Shown in pieces: positions 45,885 through 55,367 of a stretch of 64,000 nucleotides of DNA. Location of the stretch: the NCBI GenBank assembly GCA_035356615.1, contig DAOQSN010000006.1:1-64000 (forward strand), written 5' to 3'. The position numbers and the translations under genes are program-made. This stretch comes from JAKQDH01 sp029558835. Lineage in GTDB: Bacteria > Planctomycetota > Phycisphaerae > UBA1845. The first letter of the stretch is position 1. The number at the start of each line of letters is the position of its first letter. A model generated the notes under the pieces. It searched no databases. It was not told where the DNA came from and was given only the letters and a program-made list of their open reading frames with translations.

Positions 45885-46649
45885 TGTCGCTTGCTCCGTG
45901 GCGCCGTCGTCTACCGTGGCCGCAGCGCATCCCCTCGTCTGACCCGCTCCACGCGGACCGGGATGGCCGTTGCGTGCGCCCCGGCATACTTACCCGCAAC
46001 CTCGGTCGGAAGAAAGCGCGGCAGCCACGTCGGCCGCTCCGAAGCTCTCACCGGCGAGCAGGTCGCTAACGCGGCGGTCCGTATGAACCCGTCTCGCCGC
46101 GGGAGAGGGGTACGGCCGAGAGCTTCGGAACCACAACCGCGCACGAGACTCCGCGTGTGTGGCAACGACTCGCGCCCCGGCGGCGAACCCCTCTGCCTTG
46201 CCTGCGTGTTCACCGCGATGGCCGTGCCCCCACCGGCCGGGGACGCGCGCAGGCGTGCGGCCATTGACGCCTCTCCCTCGCAGGGAGAGCGGTAGGGGTG
46301 AGGACGGCTGGCTGCGCCGGTTCCGCGCTGCCGCGACGCCTCTCCCTCCGGGGAGAGGCGTAGGGGTGTAAGGCCCACGCAAGAACCGCCCGCCAAACCC
46401 AGCCCGTCCGCGGCCCCCCCGGCCTGTCCTTCGTCGAGCGCTTACGCCTGCGCTGCCGACCGTTGCGCGCAGGCTCTTGACCGAGTAGACGCGGCGTCGC
46501 GACAATCCGCGGACGCTGTTCCACACGCGGACGTGGGCCAGCGCTAGGTCGAGCGCCGTGTTGGCGTCAAGAAGAGGCTGTGATGGTGGCTGTCCCTGAT
46601 GAGCGCAGCCGCCCTACAGCTTCCGGCGCCAACACGAGGAGTTGCGGCA
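45885..46649. other. repeat-rich gene-free interval
   Basis: These 765 bases between nth and the methyltransferase hold no gene I can support. They contain a fragment like family B (catacttacccgcaacctcg near 45984) and two CTCTCCC hairpins in direct order (46268-46305, 46335-46370). Confidence 0.55.
46268..46370. repeat. pair of CTCTCCC hairpin repeats
   Basis: Two copies in the same orientation, about 70 bases apart: cctctccctcgcagggagagcggtaggggt and cctctccctccggggagaggcgtaggggtg. Each is a stem of six to eight bases followed by the shared tail GTAGGGGTG. Confidence 0.8.
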
Positions 46650-47396
46650 TTGGACATCCCACGTATCTTCAACATTACCGAAAGTGCTCACCGCATCCAT
46701 AACCCGTTCGCACCAGAGAAGCTCGCTACTCTCGGCGCGGTGTTGCGCCTGGAATCGGGGACTCGTGTGCTCGACCTCGGCAGCGGGTCGGGCGAGATGC
46801 TGTGCACCTGGGCACGCGATTACGGAATCAGCGGCGTCGGCATCGACATGAGTCAGTTGTTCTCCGAGCAAGCGAGACTCCGTGCTGAAGAACTCGGGGT
46901 CGCCGATCGAGTCGAATTCATCCACGGCGACGCTGCCGGCTACGTCGCCGACGAGAAGGTCGGTGTGGCAGCCTGTCTCGGTGCCACGTGGATCGGTGGG
47001 GGAGTCGTCGGCACCATCGAGCTTCTGGCACGGAGTCTTTGCTCCGGAGGAATCATCCTCATTGGCGAGCCTTACTGGCTGCAGTTGCCACCGACAGAAG
47101 ACGTTGCCAAGGGATGCCTTGCCGGTTCGATCACCGACTTTCTCATGCTTCCGCAGCTTATCGCGTCTTTCGGCGACCTCGACTACGACGTTGTGGAAAT
47201 GGTTCTGGCTGACCAGGAAGGCTGGGACAGGTACGAGGCGGCCAAGTGGCTCACCATGCGTCGATGGCTCGAAGCGAATCCTGACGACGACTTCGCCAAA
47301 GAGGTTCGAGCCCAACTGACCCTGGAACCCAAACGCTACGCCGCGTACACGCGTGAATACCTTGGATGGGGCGTGTTCGCGCTGATGGCGCGGTAA
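46650..47396 (+). CDS. class I SAM-dependent methyltransferase
   Basis: About 248 residues. The SAM-binding core is VLDLGSGSGEML, then VGIDMSQLFSEQAR and FIHGDAAGYV. The start is probably TTG 46650 (LDIPRIFNITESAHRIHNPF): GAGGAG lies nine bases before it, while ATG 46599 has no such site. It is probably cytoplasmic; no substrate can be assigned. Base composition looks less GC-rich than its neighbours and it adjoins a broken transposase, which suggests acquisition by transfer. Confidence 0.85.
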   Translation: MDIPRIFNITESAHRIHNPFAPEKLATLGAVLRLESGTRVLDLGSGSGEMLCTWARDYGISGVGIDMSQLFSEQARLRAEELGVADRVEFIHGDAAGYVADEKVGVAACLGATWIGGGVVGTIELLARSLCSGGIILIGEPYWLQLPPTEDVAKGCLAGSITDFLMLPQLIASFGDLDYDVVEMVLADQEGWDRYEAAKWLTMRRWLEANPDDDFAKEVRAQLTLEPKRYAAYTREYLGWGVFALMAR

Positions 47397-47493
47397 GGTG
47401 AGGCACCTGGGATATCCGGCTGATTGCCAACGGCTGTGCCGCGCAACGGCTGGCGCGGTACAGCTACACTCGGTGGCTCGTCGAAGTGTGAGT

Positions 47494-48456
47494 TCATGTT
47501 GAATCGCGAAACACCCAAGCAACAACTCGAAACGTTGAGGTTGTGAGGAGGATATATGAAACTCGCAACTCTTCAGCCGTGCGCAGTGCGGTGGCGATGG
47601 TTGTGATCGGATCATGGCCCCGAAGACGGACGGTTCGGTGGATGCTCCTGAGCACTGCCTGCACGGCCGCACCCTGCCCCGAGCGGTTCGATTGACTGCT
47701 CTTGCGGAGCACCACGGCCGGGCCGATCTGCCGCTCGGCGAAGTTGCTCTCGCACGCCACCTGGTCGTAGTCCAGGAACGTCAGCAGATGATGGCGGTGG
47801 CGGAGCGTGCGTTTCGCCAGGCGCCGCCAAGTGTCAACCAGGCCGCCGGCCGTGAGCCGGGTCTGCGGATGGTGCTGCAGGATCTCGATGACCTGCTCGA
47901 TGGTGACCCCCAGGCCGTAGTGGAACCAGCTGGTCAGCACGATGATGCGGTGACCGAGCGTGGCATTCGGCATGGCGTCCGGCACGGTCGGTTCCACATG
48001 CTGCTTGCACCGCGGGCAGTAGTCGCGGTGGATGGCGTGCTCGGTCACGACAGGTTCGAGGTTCTCGGGAATGTCCGCGACAGTTCGCGTGCGGTGGCGT
48101 TGGCATCGCTGCAGCGGCCCACCGCAGCCCGGGCAGCGTCTCAGACGATGCGACTCACGCCGATCCATCCGCGTGGGCGTCTCACGCCGATGACGCGGAT
48201 GGCCAGTTTTCGCCCCGGGCTTCCTGCGCCCTCTCGGCCTGTTGGGCTTGGTGTGGACGGGCACCATCCCCGACGGGGTCGAACGATGAAGATCCTGGGG
48301 CGTCCCCTGCAACTCGGCGATGCGTCTGCTGACTGCGAGAAGGGCCACGGCGAAAACCTCGGGATTCTCCCTGGCCAGTCGCACCGCCCGCGCTTCCGTG
48401 AGCTGACCACGCTGAGCGGCCTCGATCAAACCCGCGCTCACCTTGCTTGGCTTCAT
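47494..48456 (-). pseudogene. IS66-family transposase with internal deletion
   Basis: The frame keeps both ends of an IS66 transposase. The N-terminal part has the zinc-finger region (RCPGCGGPLQRC ... CPRCKQHV) and VLTSWFHYGLGVTIEQVIEIL. The C-terminal part has NFAERQIGPAVVLRKSSQSNRSG. The junction LVDTWRRLAKRTLRHRHHLLTFLDYD lacks the roughly 150 residues that normally carry the first two acidic residues of the DDE triad, so it cannot transpose. The reading frame survived the deletion. The last ~20 residues are not IS66-like. Terminal inverted repeats were not found. Confidence 0.85.
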
Positions 48457-48656
48457 CGCCGACGCCATATGCGTAGAGATATCCGCATACACGCACCAGC
48501 GCAAGTTGCCTATGTTGACATTTTCCAGGCTCGGACCGCATTGCAGACGGCTGAAGAGTTACCAGGCGGGCACCACACCCATTCTCTCTGCGGCTGCTTC
48601 CCACGCTGCGTCAGGCCCCGGGGACAGCCAGGACGACGACAGTGGTAAGCCGTGGC

Positions 48657-48809
48657 ATGGCCGAAGCCTACCGTCTCCTCCAGCGTCCGTCAGAGGATTA
48701 CGCATGGTGTCCCCCGAGTACCGGTTGCGACTGGGCGGATGCGGACAAGGACGGCGACGTGGACCGCGCCGACTACGGCGACCTGCAAGGGCGCTTCGAC
48801 GGCCTGTGA
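48657..48809 (+). pseudogene. dockerin-like C-terminal fragment
   Basis: A short frame (about 50 codons) ends in CDWADADKDGDVDRADYGDL and a stop. The DADKDGDVDRAD loop is a canonical calcium-binding half of a type I dockerin-like module, as in the subtilase at 28547. No upstream body is present; the broken IS66 element lies immediately to the left. It is probably the tail of a secreted protein cut off by the insertion. Confidence 0.6.
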
Positions 48810-49074
48810 TCTGCAGTCCATGTCAATCCCGGACTCCGGCCCCGCTACGGCCCGTCTCTCTGTCTTGCCGTCGAAGCCGGGGCAGACGAGTTGACGGTCT
48901 TCCGGAGACCTACTGCCGAATTCGCCTCCTCAGCAGAATTCGTGGGGCAGTATTGGCTCGGGCGGCCGCAGACCATCAACAGGCCCGCGCAGGTCGACCG
49001 CTGCCAACGGCGACGCAAACCACAATCCGCGGCCCGCCAAGCGCGAGTCGGCGGACATGGCCCGCCCCACCCCA

Positions 49075-49659
49075 TCACGGCGTCGGTTGCGTCGCGGGAC
49101 AGTTGCGTGGGTCGTACATTGTCTTCTGTCCGACAATGAGCGGCGGCTCTTGTGTCTTGTCCAGCTCGAACGCGAATCTCGCGTCCTTCCAGTATGGCCA
49201 CGGCGGTTTGCTCACCGTGATGCCGGATTCGAGTGTTGGCCAGATTTCCCAGCAGATGAACGACAGCGTCGGGTCGGGCCAGCTCCCCCGCTCCACCGAC
49301 TCGACGTCGAACCGGGCCACCACCCATGTGTATTCCCAGTCGCCGCGTATCTTCTGCCAGAAGCTGTCGGAGCCGCGGCAGCGCGCGACGACGCGTGTAT
49401 CCGCTCCCGCAACCGGCTCGTCGGGTGATGCGACGCCGGCATCGTCACCTCGAACGTAGTGGCCGTGCAATGGTAGGAAGTCCGGCACCGCTGCATTCAC
49501 CGCCGGCCACGGCTGCGGCGGTCGCGGTGGCCCGCTCGACCGGCACCCCGTTGCCGCCAGCGTCCCGCCGGCGAGTGCCGCGGTTAGCAGCGTCACGCGC
49601 CGCCCCTGCACGCCAATCGCCGCCCAATGCCGGCGCCCCCATCGAAAACCGCTGTCCAT
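49075..49659 (-). CDS. lipoprotein of unknown function
   Basis: About 194 residues from ATG 49659. The signal peptide ends with lipobox AATGC (Cys39), so the protein should be lipid-anchored. The mature part has DTRVVARCRGSDSFWQKIRG, WVVARFDVESVERG and IGVQ-like beta-rich stretches, ending in a Thr/Pro tail. WVVARFDVESV recalls small periplasmic domains of unknown role. I do not recognise the family. The frame extends to 49824 without homology. Confidence 0.75.
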   Translation of the reverse strand: MDSGFRWGRRHWAAIGVQGRRVTLLTAALAGGTLAATGCRSSGPPRPPQPWPAVNAAVPDFLPLHGHYVRGDDAGVASPDEPVAGADTRVVARCRGSDSFWQKIRGDWEYTWVVARFDVESVERGSWPDPTLSFICWEIWPTLESGITVSKPPWPYWKDARFAFELDKTQEPPLIVGQKTMYDPRNCPATQPTP

Positions 49660-49959
49660 GTGTTCGACCTCCCGTTGCAACGCGAATCTGCCAAGAAACC
49701 GCCCCCCAGTGGCGTTGGACGCAGAACCACGGCCGTGGTTCCGCCGAAACACGACCGCTTGGCCAGATGTCGAGCCCCGGCGGGGTGTCCAGCATGCGCT
49801 GGTGGGGCCTCCTACTCCCGCCACGAACGGAGCACATCAGGGTCGGGATCGCCCCGCGCCGGTCGGTCAGGGACGCACCCTGAATGACTGTGATGTCGGC
49901 TTCCAGCCGTTGGACCCACGGGCAAGATGCCCGTGTACGCCGGCGGGCTTGCGTTCGAG
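49660..49959. other. gene-free interval with one hairpin
   Basis: 300 bases without a supportable gene. The only structure seen is the CACGGGCA hairpin at 49917-49935. Confidence 0.5.
49917..49935. repeat. hairpin CACGGGCA-aga-TGCCCGTG
   Basis: Perfect 8-base stem with a 3-base loop just past the stop of the O-methyltransferase (minus strand). It could slow or end transcription but lacks a T-run, and it resembles dispersed short palindromes seen elsewhere in the window. Confidence 0.6.
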
Positions 49960-50544
49960 CTAGGCACGAACTTCCGTCGAAACCCGGCCGGCACGCCTGA
50001 CGGATAGGTCCATGCCGTTGCCGATTGGGACGGACAGCGTGAAGAACTCGGGCCGCCGGCGTACCCAGCTCATGAACGGCTCGAGCAAGGCAGCGTGTGA
50101 CAGCACGTTGTCGGTCAGGATGATCGCCCGCTCGCTCAGGTTGGGCAGGACGGACTCGATGTACGTGATGCTGTCCGGTTTGTCGGCGTCGTTGAGCACG
50201 AAGTCAATCGGGCCGGGGAGCAGGGGAAGAATATCGAGCGCCTCTCCGGTACGCAGCTCGACACGGTCGGTCAACCCCGCCGCCTCGAACCAGGACCGGG
50301 CGCGGTCGTGTTTGTGCGGCTGGCGGTCGATCGTGATGAGGCGTCCCCCGGGGGGCAGCCCGGCCGCGACCCACAGCCCGCTGTAGCCGTAACTCGTGCC
50401 GATTTCCACCACCTGCCGCGGGGCGCGCGCGAGGATGAGCGCGTGGAGGAACTCGGCAGCCGGGCGGGGCAGGGCGCGGGCGTCCGTAACCGTCGCCATG
50501 AACGCTTCAAGCTCTCGTATGACCGCTTCGATCCGCTCTTGCAT
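49960..50544 (-). CDS. O-methyltransferase (caffeoyl-CoA OMT-like)
   Basis: A 194-residue class I methyltransferase of the Methyltransf_3 / class I-like SAM group. It starts at ATG 50544 with a strong GGAGGAG eight bases upstream. Motifs: VVEIGTSYGYSGLWVA, RLITIDRQPHKHDRAR, IDFVLNDADKPD and IILTDNVLSHAAL. It methylates a hydroxyl of a small metabolite; the substrate is unknown. It is encoded between a lipoprotein and Mrp on the minus strand. Confidence 0.88.
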   Translation of the reverse strand: MQERIEAVIRELEAFMATVTDARALPRPAAEFLHALILARAPRQVVEIGTSYGYSGLWVAAGLPPGGRLITIDRQPHKHDRARSWFEAAGLTDRVELRTGEALDILPLLPGPIDFVLNDADKPDSITYIESVLPNLSERAIILTDNVLSHAALLEPFMSWVRRRPEFFTLSVPIGNGMDLSVRRAGRVSTEVRA

Positions 50545-50631
50545 TGCCGGGGCTCCTCCAGGTGAAGCCGGGCGTTCGCCCCTGCGGTGGCCGCAGCGCA
50601 TCGCTGGAGCGCCGGATGGTCACCGCGTTGG

Positions 50632-50671
50632 CCCTCACCCCTGCCCCTCTCCCACGGGGAGAGGGGTAAAA
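50632..50671. repeat. CTCTCCC hairpin repeat
   Basis: cccctctcccacggggagaggggtaaaat: stem CCCCTCTCCC / GGGGAGAGGGG. It is preceded by ccctcacccctg, the same core as at 15283, 46268 and 46335. Confidence 0.8.
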
Positions 50672-50717
50672 TGTCGCCAGTGGCGTTGCTCACCAGTTGC
50701 GCGGTTTCCCAGTCGCG

Positions 50718-51797
50718 TCACTCGATGGTCAACTTCGGCGCGTCGGATTCGGCGTGTTGTCGCAACTCAACTTGCTCTTCCACGTTGGCGACGACGGCTT
50801 CGATGGCGACACGCACGTAGTCCGGAGTATCCGTGAACAGCTTCTCGGGAGCACCCTCGTCCCCCAGCACGCGCACCTGGGCATTCAGAGGAATCTCACC
50901 GAGGAACGGCACCTGCAACTCGCGTGCGGCCCGGGCTGCCCCGCCGTGGTTGAACGGCTCGTCCCGGTGGCCGCACTTCGGGCACAAGTAGTAGCTCATG
51001 TTCTCGATGATGCCCAGACATTCGACGTTCAGGTGCTGATACATGCGGATGGCCCGGCGGGCATCGTGCAGGGCCACGTCCTGCGGCGTGCAGATGACGA
51101 CCGCCCCCGTCACCGGGATGGACTGAGCGAGGGTCAGGGGCACGTCACCCGTGCCCGGGGGAAGATCGACAATGAGGTAATCCAGTACGCCCCACTCCAC
51201 CTGCTCGAGAAACTGCTTGACGACCCCGTGGATCACCGGCCCGCGGAGGATCATCGGCTGGGTGGGATCCACCAGGAAGCCGATGCTCATCACTTTGAGC
51301 CCGCCCGCGTCGATGGGGACCATCCGGTGATCGCGGACGCTGGGCTTGCGACCGGCGATGCCCAGCAGCGTCGGAATGCTGGGGCCGTAGACGTCCGCGT
51401 CCAGGAGACCGACCGCCCGGCCGCGGCGACGAAGGCCCGTGGCAAGCATGACGGCCGCCGTACTCTTGCCTACTCCCCCCTTCCCCGCACCCACGGCCAG
51501 CACGCTGCCTACCAGGGGCAACTCCCCCTCGGGCACCACGCCCGGGCGTGCCCGGGCGCTGAACTCGACTTGTACATCCTCCACGCCTGCTACCTGCCGC
51601 AGGGCCGTCTGGATGTCCCGGGCGATGGTCTCCCGGACGGGGCAGGCGGGGGTCGTCAGCTCGACGTGCACCCGGACGCAGGGACCGTCGATGCTGACCC
51701 CCCTGACCATGCCGAGGCTGATGAGGTCCTGATGGAGCTCAGGGTCCTGGACGGTTCTCAGTGCTGCGACCACCGCATCTTGCGTGACGCCCGCCAT
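50718..51797 (-). CDS. Mrp/ApbC family P-loop ATPase (Fe-S carrier)
   Basis: A 359-residue cytoplasmic scaffold/carrier for iron-sulfur clusters. A MIP18-like domain (about 1-85, TTPACPVRETI) precedes the ATPase with deviant Walker A GKGGVGKST (105-113), DADVYGPSIP, and DYLIVDLPPGTGD. The C-terminal YLCPKCGH is the CxxC that bridges the cluster in a dimer. ATG 51797 has AGGAG upstream; the extension to 52007 is not conserved. Confidence 0.94.
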   Translation of the reverse strand: MAGVTQDAVVAALRTVQDPELHQDLISLGMVRGVSIDGPCVRVHVELTTPACPVRETIARDIQTALRQVAGVEDVQVEFSARARPGVVPEGELPLVGSVLAVGAGKGGVGKSTAAVMLATGLRRRGRAVGLLDADVYGPSIPTLLGIAGRKPSVRDHRMVPIDAGGLKVMSIGFLVDPTQPMILRGPVIHGVVKQFLEQVEWGVLDYLIVDLPPGTGDVPLTLAQSIPVTGAVVICTPQDVALHDARRAIRMYQHLNVECLGIIENMSYYLCPKCGHRDEPFNHGGAARAARELQVPFLGEIPLNAQVRVLGDEGAPEKLFTDTPDYVRVAIEAVVANVEEQVELRQHAESDAPKLTIE

Positions 51798-52030
51798 GGG
51801 GGGATACTCCTGCGTTCCGACCGGGCCGCGGGGCCCGGGTAGGGTCTTGCCGTGCGCAGGTGGCGCAGGTGCCCCGCGCGGCCGACCCGGCTGAAGGCAT
51901 GGGGAGTATAGCGCGACACGCGCGTGCGTTCCAGCCCCGCGCGATCTTGGCTTGCCGGGGCTCGGTTGCGGATGCCAGGAGATGCCGCGCGGAGTTGCGG
52001 TCGGCACGCCGGTGCCGGCAGGGAAACCTT

Positions 52031-52783
52031 ATGGGAGCGGATGGGACTATGGCAACGACGGGAATGCAGAAGCGGCATGGGGGGCGGGTCCTGTTGGGGA
52101 TCGCCATCGGCGTTGGCGTCTGGGCGACCGTCGCGGCGGCAGCGGAGACGCCGGAGGAGATGCTCGGCAAGTTGCAGGAGCGATTCGAGCGCGTCCGCAC
52201 GCTGCACCAGGTGACCGTGACCACGGCGAAGAGCCGCAGCGGCTCGCATGAGGTCACCGATACGCTCTGGCTGAAGCGCGACGGCGAGTCGTGGAAGATG
52301 CGCATGGAACGAAGCAGCAAGGCTGCCCAGAAAGAGCGCGGCGCCGGTCGGGGCGACAACATTCAGATGGTCACCGTGATCGACGGACGCTTCACGTGGA
52401 CGGAGACCACCGTGGAGGGCAACCTGATCGCGGTGAAGACGCCGACGGAACCGTTCGACCCCTATACCGAGATTCGCCAGGAGATCAAGCAGGGAACGGC
52501 CAAGGTGAAGCCCGATGAAACCCTCGACGACGAGCCCTGCGTGGTGTTCGAGGTGGAAAAGCCGGCCGGCAAGGAGAAAACCCAGATCACGTTCTGGCTC
52601 GACAAGGAGCACGGCGTCCTGCTCAAGATCCTGCGCGTGGAGCCGAATGACCAGCGGACGGAGACCGTCACTCGTGAACTGAGCGTCAACGAGCGCCTCG
52701 GGGACGACAAGTTCACCTACACCCCACCGGAAGGCGCGCAAGTGTTCGAGATGGGCACCGCGGAGGAGCCGAAGAAGCCGTAG
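52031..52783 (+). CDS. LolA-fold periplasmic protein
   Basis: About 250 residues from ATG 52031 (ATG 52049 also possible). A signal peptide ends near AAAETPEEML. The mature part is a row of beta strands characteristic of LolA/LolB-like lipoprotein carriers: DTLWLKRDGESWKMRME, IQMVTVIDGRFTWTE, PCVVFEVEKPAGKEK, QITFWLDKEHGVLLKI and FTYTPPEGAQVFEM. It probably binds a lipid or lipoprotein in the periplasm. It lies 26 bases before the histidine kinase on the same strand and may be its accessory sensor. Confidence 0.75.
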   Translation: MGADGTMATTGMQKRHGGRVLLGIAIGVGVWATVAAAAETPEEMLGKLQERFERVRTLHQVTVTTAKSRSGSHEVTDTLWLKRDGESWKMRMERSSKAAQKERGAGRGDNIQMVTVIDGRFTWTETTVEGNLIAVKTPTEPFDPYTEIRQEIKQGTAKVKPDETLDDEPCVVFEVEKPAGKEKTQITFWLDKEHGVLLKILRVEPNDQRTETVTRELSVNERLGDDKFTYTPPEGAQVFEMGTAEEPKKP

Positions 52784-52809
52784 CCGCCCGGTGCAACCGG
52801 CATGTTGCC

Positions 52810-54357
52810 ATGACGGCACCGTCAACGAGTCGGAGCGGTCTGTACGGGAGCGGGCGCTCGGCGGGGGCGGCCGCGGTCCTGCTGGCCGTCGCCTTGGCTT
52901 TGGCCGGGGTCGTGCTGGCCGTCATGCAGACCCGCGAACTCAGCGCGCGGCTGCTGACGCAACTGAGGCAACAGGCCCGGCACATCGCGGTAACGACGGG
53001 CGATCTTCTGCGCCAGCAACTGACGGCCGCCCTGCGCAGTATCGCCTACGCCCGGCGCTCCGGGAGCGTGGACCCGGCCTGGCTGGCCGGTGACTTCCCC
53101 GAGTGGATGGACGGGCTGTACGCCTGGGATGGGAAGACGCTCACCGTGTTGCGAGCGCCCGCCAGCGCCCAGGATGCGGTAGCGGAGGAGGTCACGCGCT
53201 ACCTGGACACCCGCCCGACTGAATGGCCGGGCGACACGCTGGGCGTGGGGCCCACGCTGGTGTTCCGGGTGGCGGATGGGCAACCTCTCACGCTGGCGTT
53301 CCTGCAAGCCACGGGTGGTTTCGGCGTGCCGATCGTGGTGGCCACGCGGATCCTGCCGGAACGCGTGCGTACGGACTTGGTGGCTCCGTTGCTCGCGCTG
53401 GCGGACGGACTGGAACTGGTGCCGGCGGAGCACGCAGGGGGGCCCTGGCTGGAGCGGATGCCGGGCGCCCTGGGGGGCTGGGTGTTGCAGCCGACGCCGG
53501 CGCTGGTCCAGACGGAGCGCTGGCGGGTGCTGGCCCGCACCGGCGTTTCGTCGTTGCTGACTTTGCTCGCCCTGCTGACGTTGCTCGGGGCGATGGCCCT
53601 GCTGGTCCGCCTGGCCCGCCGCGAGACGATGCTGGCGAACATGAAGGCCAACTTCGTCGCTGACGTTTCCCACGAGCTGAAGACGCCGCTGGCGTTGATC
53701 CGCCTGTTCGGCGAGACCCTGCAGAGCGGGCGGGTGACCACCGAGGACAAGAGGCGGGAGTACTACGAGATCATCACTCGGGAGAGTACTCGGCTGACCA
53801 ACCTCATCAACAACATCCTCGACTTCGCCCGCATCGACGCGGGCAGGAAAGAGTATTCATTCCAGCGGACCGACGCCGGGCAGGTGGTGCGCGAGGTGTA
53901 CGACGCCTACCGACCCGAACTCGAGCGACAGGATTTCACGCACCAGTTGTGCATTGCCGAGGGACTGCCCCCGATTCGGGCCGACCGTGATGCACTTGCC
54001 CAGGTACTGCTGAACCTCATCAGCAACACCTTGAAGTACTCTGGCGAGGAGAGGTACCTGCGCATCGAATTGGACCGCGACACCCGTCGGGGACGGCGCG
54101 GCGTACTGATCTCGGTGCAGGACCGGGGGATCGGGATTCGGCCGGAGGAACGGGCCCACCTGTTCGAGGGGTTCTTCCGCTCGGCCGACGCCCAGGTACG
54201 CAAGCAGCGCGGCACCGGGCTGGGCCTGGCCGTGGTCAAGTACATTGTCGATGCCCACCAGGGCACGCTGGACGTGGAGTCCCGGCTGGTGAAGGGCACG
54301 ACGTTCCGCATCTTCCTGCCCGCCTGGCAGGAGGCTGACGAGGCACCGGGTTCGTGA
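52810..54357 (+). CDS. membrane sensor histidine kinase
   Basis: A 515-residue kinase. Membrane helices are about 19-39 and 245-268, enclosing a periplasmic sensor of about 200 residues. No HAMP domain intervenes before the dimerisation helix with His288 (VADVSHELKTPLAL). The ATPase has N-box VLLNLISNTLKYS, G1 DRGIGIRPEE, F-box LFEGFFR and G2 GTGLGLAVVKYIVDAHQG. It should phosphorylate the response regulator encoded 290 bases downstream. The signal is unknown. Confidence 0.93.
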   Translation: MTAPSTSRSGLYGSGRSAGAAAVLLAVALALAGVVLAVMQTRELSARLLTQLRQQARHIAVTTGDLLRQQLTAALRSIAYARRSGSVDPAWLAGDFPEWMDGLYAWDGKTLTVLRAPASAQDAVAEEVTRYLDTRPTEWPGDTLGVGPTLVFRVADGQPLTLAFLQATGGFGVPIVVATRILPERVRTDLVAPLLALADGLELVPAEHAGGPWLERMPGALGGWVLQPTPALVQTERWRVLARTGVSSLLTLLALLTLLGAMALLVRLARRETMLANMKANFVADVSHELKTPLALIRLFGETLQSGRVTTEDKRREYYEIITRESTRLTNLINNILDFARIDAGRKEYSFQRTDAGQVVREVYDAYRPELERQDFTHQLCIAEGLPPIRADRDALAQVLLNLISNTLKYSGEERYLRIELDRDTRRGRRGVLISVQDRGIGIRPEERAHLFEGFFRSADAQVRKQRGTGLGLAVVKYIVDAHQGTLDVESRLVKGTTFRIFLPAWQEADEAPGS

Positions 54358-54496
54358 CGCTCCGCCAAGGGTAGCACCCGTCCCCTGTTGGCAACGGGGA
54401 AGCCGGGGACGCCCCGAACCGCGCAGGGCGGGTTCCACCCGCATTGAGACGCCAACGACGTCCAGGACCTGGCGAACGAGGCCGTCGGGGCTCGCG

Positions 54497-54511
54497 GCGG
54501 GCAAAGCCCGC
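54497..54511. repeat. hairpin GCGGGC-aaa-GCCCGC
   Basis: Perfect 6-base stem in the 290-base gap between the kinase and regulator genes, followed by tctacc. It could attenuate read-through into the regulator. Similar short stems lie at 27961 and 49917. Confidence 0.5.
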
Positions 54512-54647
54512 TCTACCGACTGCGGTCGCGCGTGGTCTTGTCAGCGTGGCGCAGGTTGTTGTCGGCGCTGGTCGCCCGGCGCGGGGAAAGCGGATACACT
54601 TTCCAACGGGGAGCGCCCCGAAGTAGAACGACCGCGGAGTTACTAGC

Positions 54648-55328
54648 ATGGCCAGGATCCTGATCGCCGAGGACGAGCCCGACATGGCGATGGGGTTGCG
54701 CGACAACCTCCAGTTTGAAGGTTATGAGACGATCATTGCGGCGGACGGGGAGGCCGCTCTCGAGGCAGCCGCCCAGCACCGGCCGGACCTGCTGCTGCTG
54801 GACATCATGATGCCCAAGCTCGATGGGTTCGAGGTCTGCCGCCGGCTGCGGGGGTCGGGCTTCACCATGCCGATCCTGATGCTGACGGCCAAGGGGCAGG
54901 AAATCGACATCGTGCGGGGCCTGGAGACCGGGGCGGATGACTACATCGTCAAGCCCTTCAGCGTGCGGGAGTTGCTGGCCCGGGTGAAGGCCGCTTTGCG
55001 GCGCAGCCAGGTCGGCACGGGCGTGCCACGCGTGGTGACCGTCGGGGAGGCCACGGTGGACCTGATCCGCGGCAAGGTGGAGCGCGGCGGCGAGAGTTTC
55101 CCGTTGGGGTACTTCGAGATCGAGATTCTCAAGATGCTCATCGAGAACTCAGAGACCGTGGTCCCGCGGAACAAGCTGCTGGACACCATCTGGGGGCTGG
55201 AGGGCTACCCGGCCAACCGGACGGTGGACAACCACATCGTGAGCCTGCGCCGCAAGATCGAGAGGGACCCGAAGCACCCGGAGCACATTGTTACTGTCCA
55301 CAGCATTGGGTACAAGTTTGTGCCGTAG
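54648..55328 (+). CDS. OmpR/PhoB-type response regulator
   Basis: A 226-residue regulator. The receiver domain has acidic residues Glu8-Asp9, phospho-acceptor Asp52 (LLLDIMMPKLDG), Thr80 and Lys102 (YIVKPFS). The winged-helix output domain (about 130-226) ends VTVHSIGYKFVP. It starts at ATG 54648 with GGAG nine bases upstream. It is the probable partner of the kinase at 52810-54357. Confidence 0.95.
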   Translation: MARILIAEDEPDMAMGLRDNLQFEGYETIIAADGEAALEAAAQHRPDLLLLDIMMPKLDGFEVCRRLRGSGFTMPILMLTAKGQEIDIVRGLETGADDYIVKPFSVRELLARVKAALRRSQVGTGVPRVVTVGEATVDLIRGKVERGGESFPLGYFEIEILKMLIENSETVVPRNKLLDTIWGLEGYPANRTVDNHIVSLRRKIERDPKHPEHIVTVHSIGYKFVP

Positions 55329-55367
55329 CAGACGCCGTCATTGAGCCGTGCGCTTGTCCCCCTTAAC

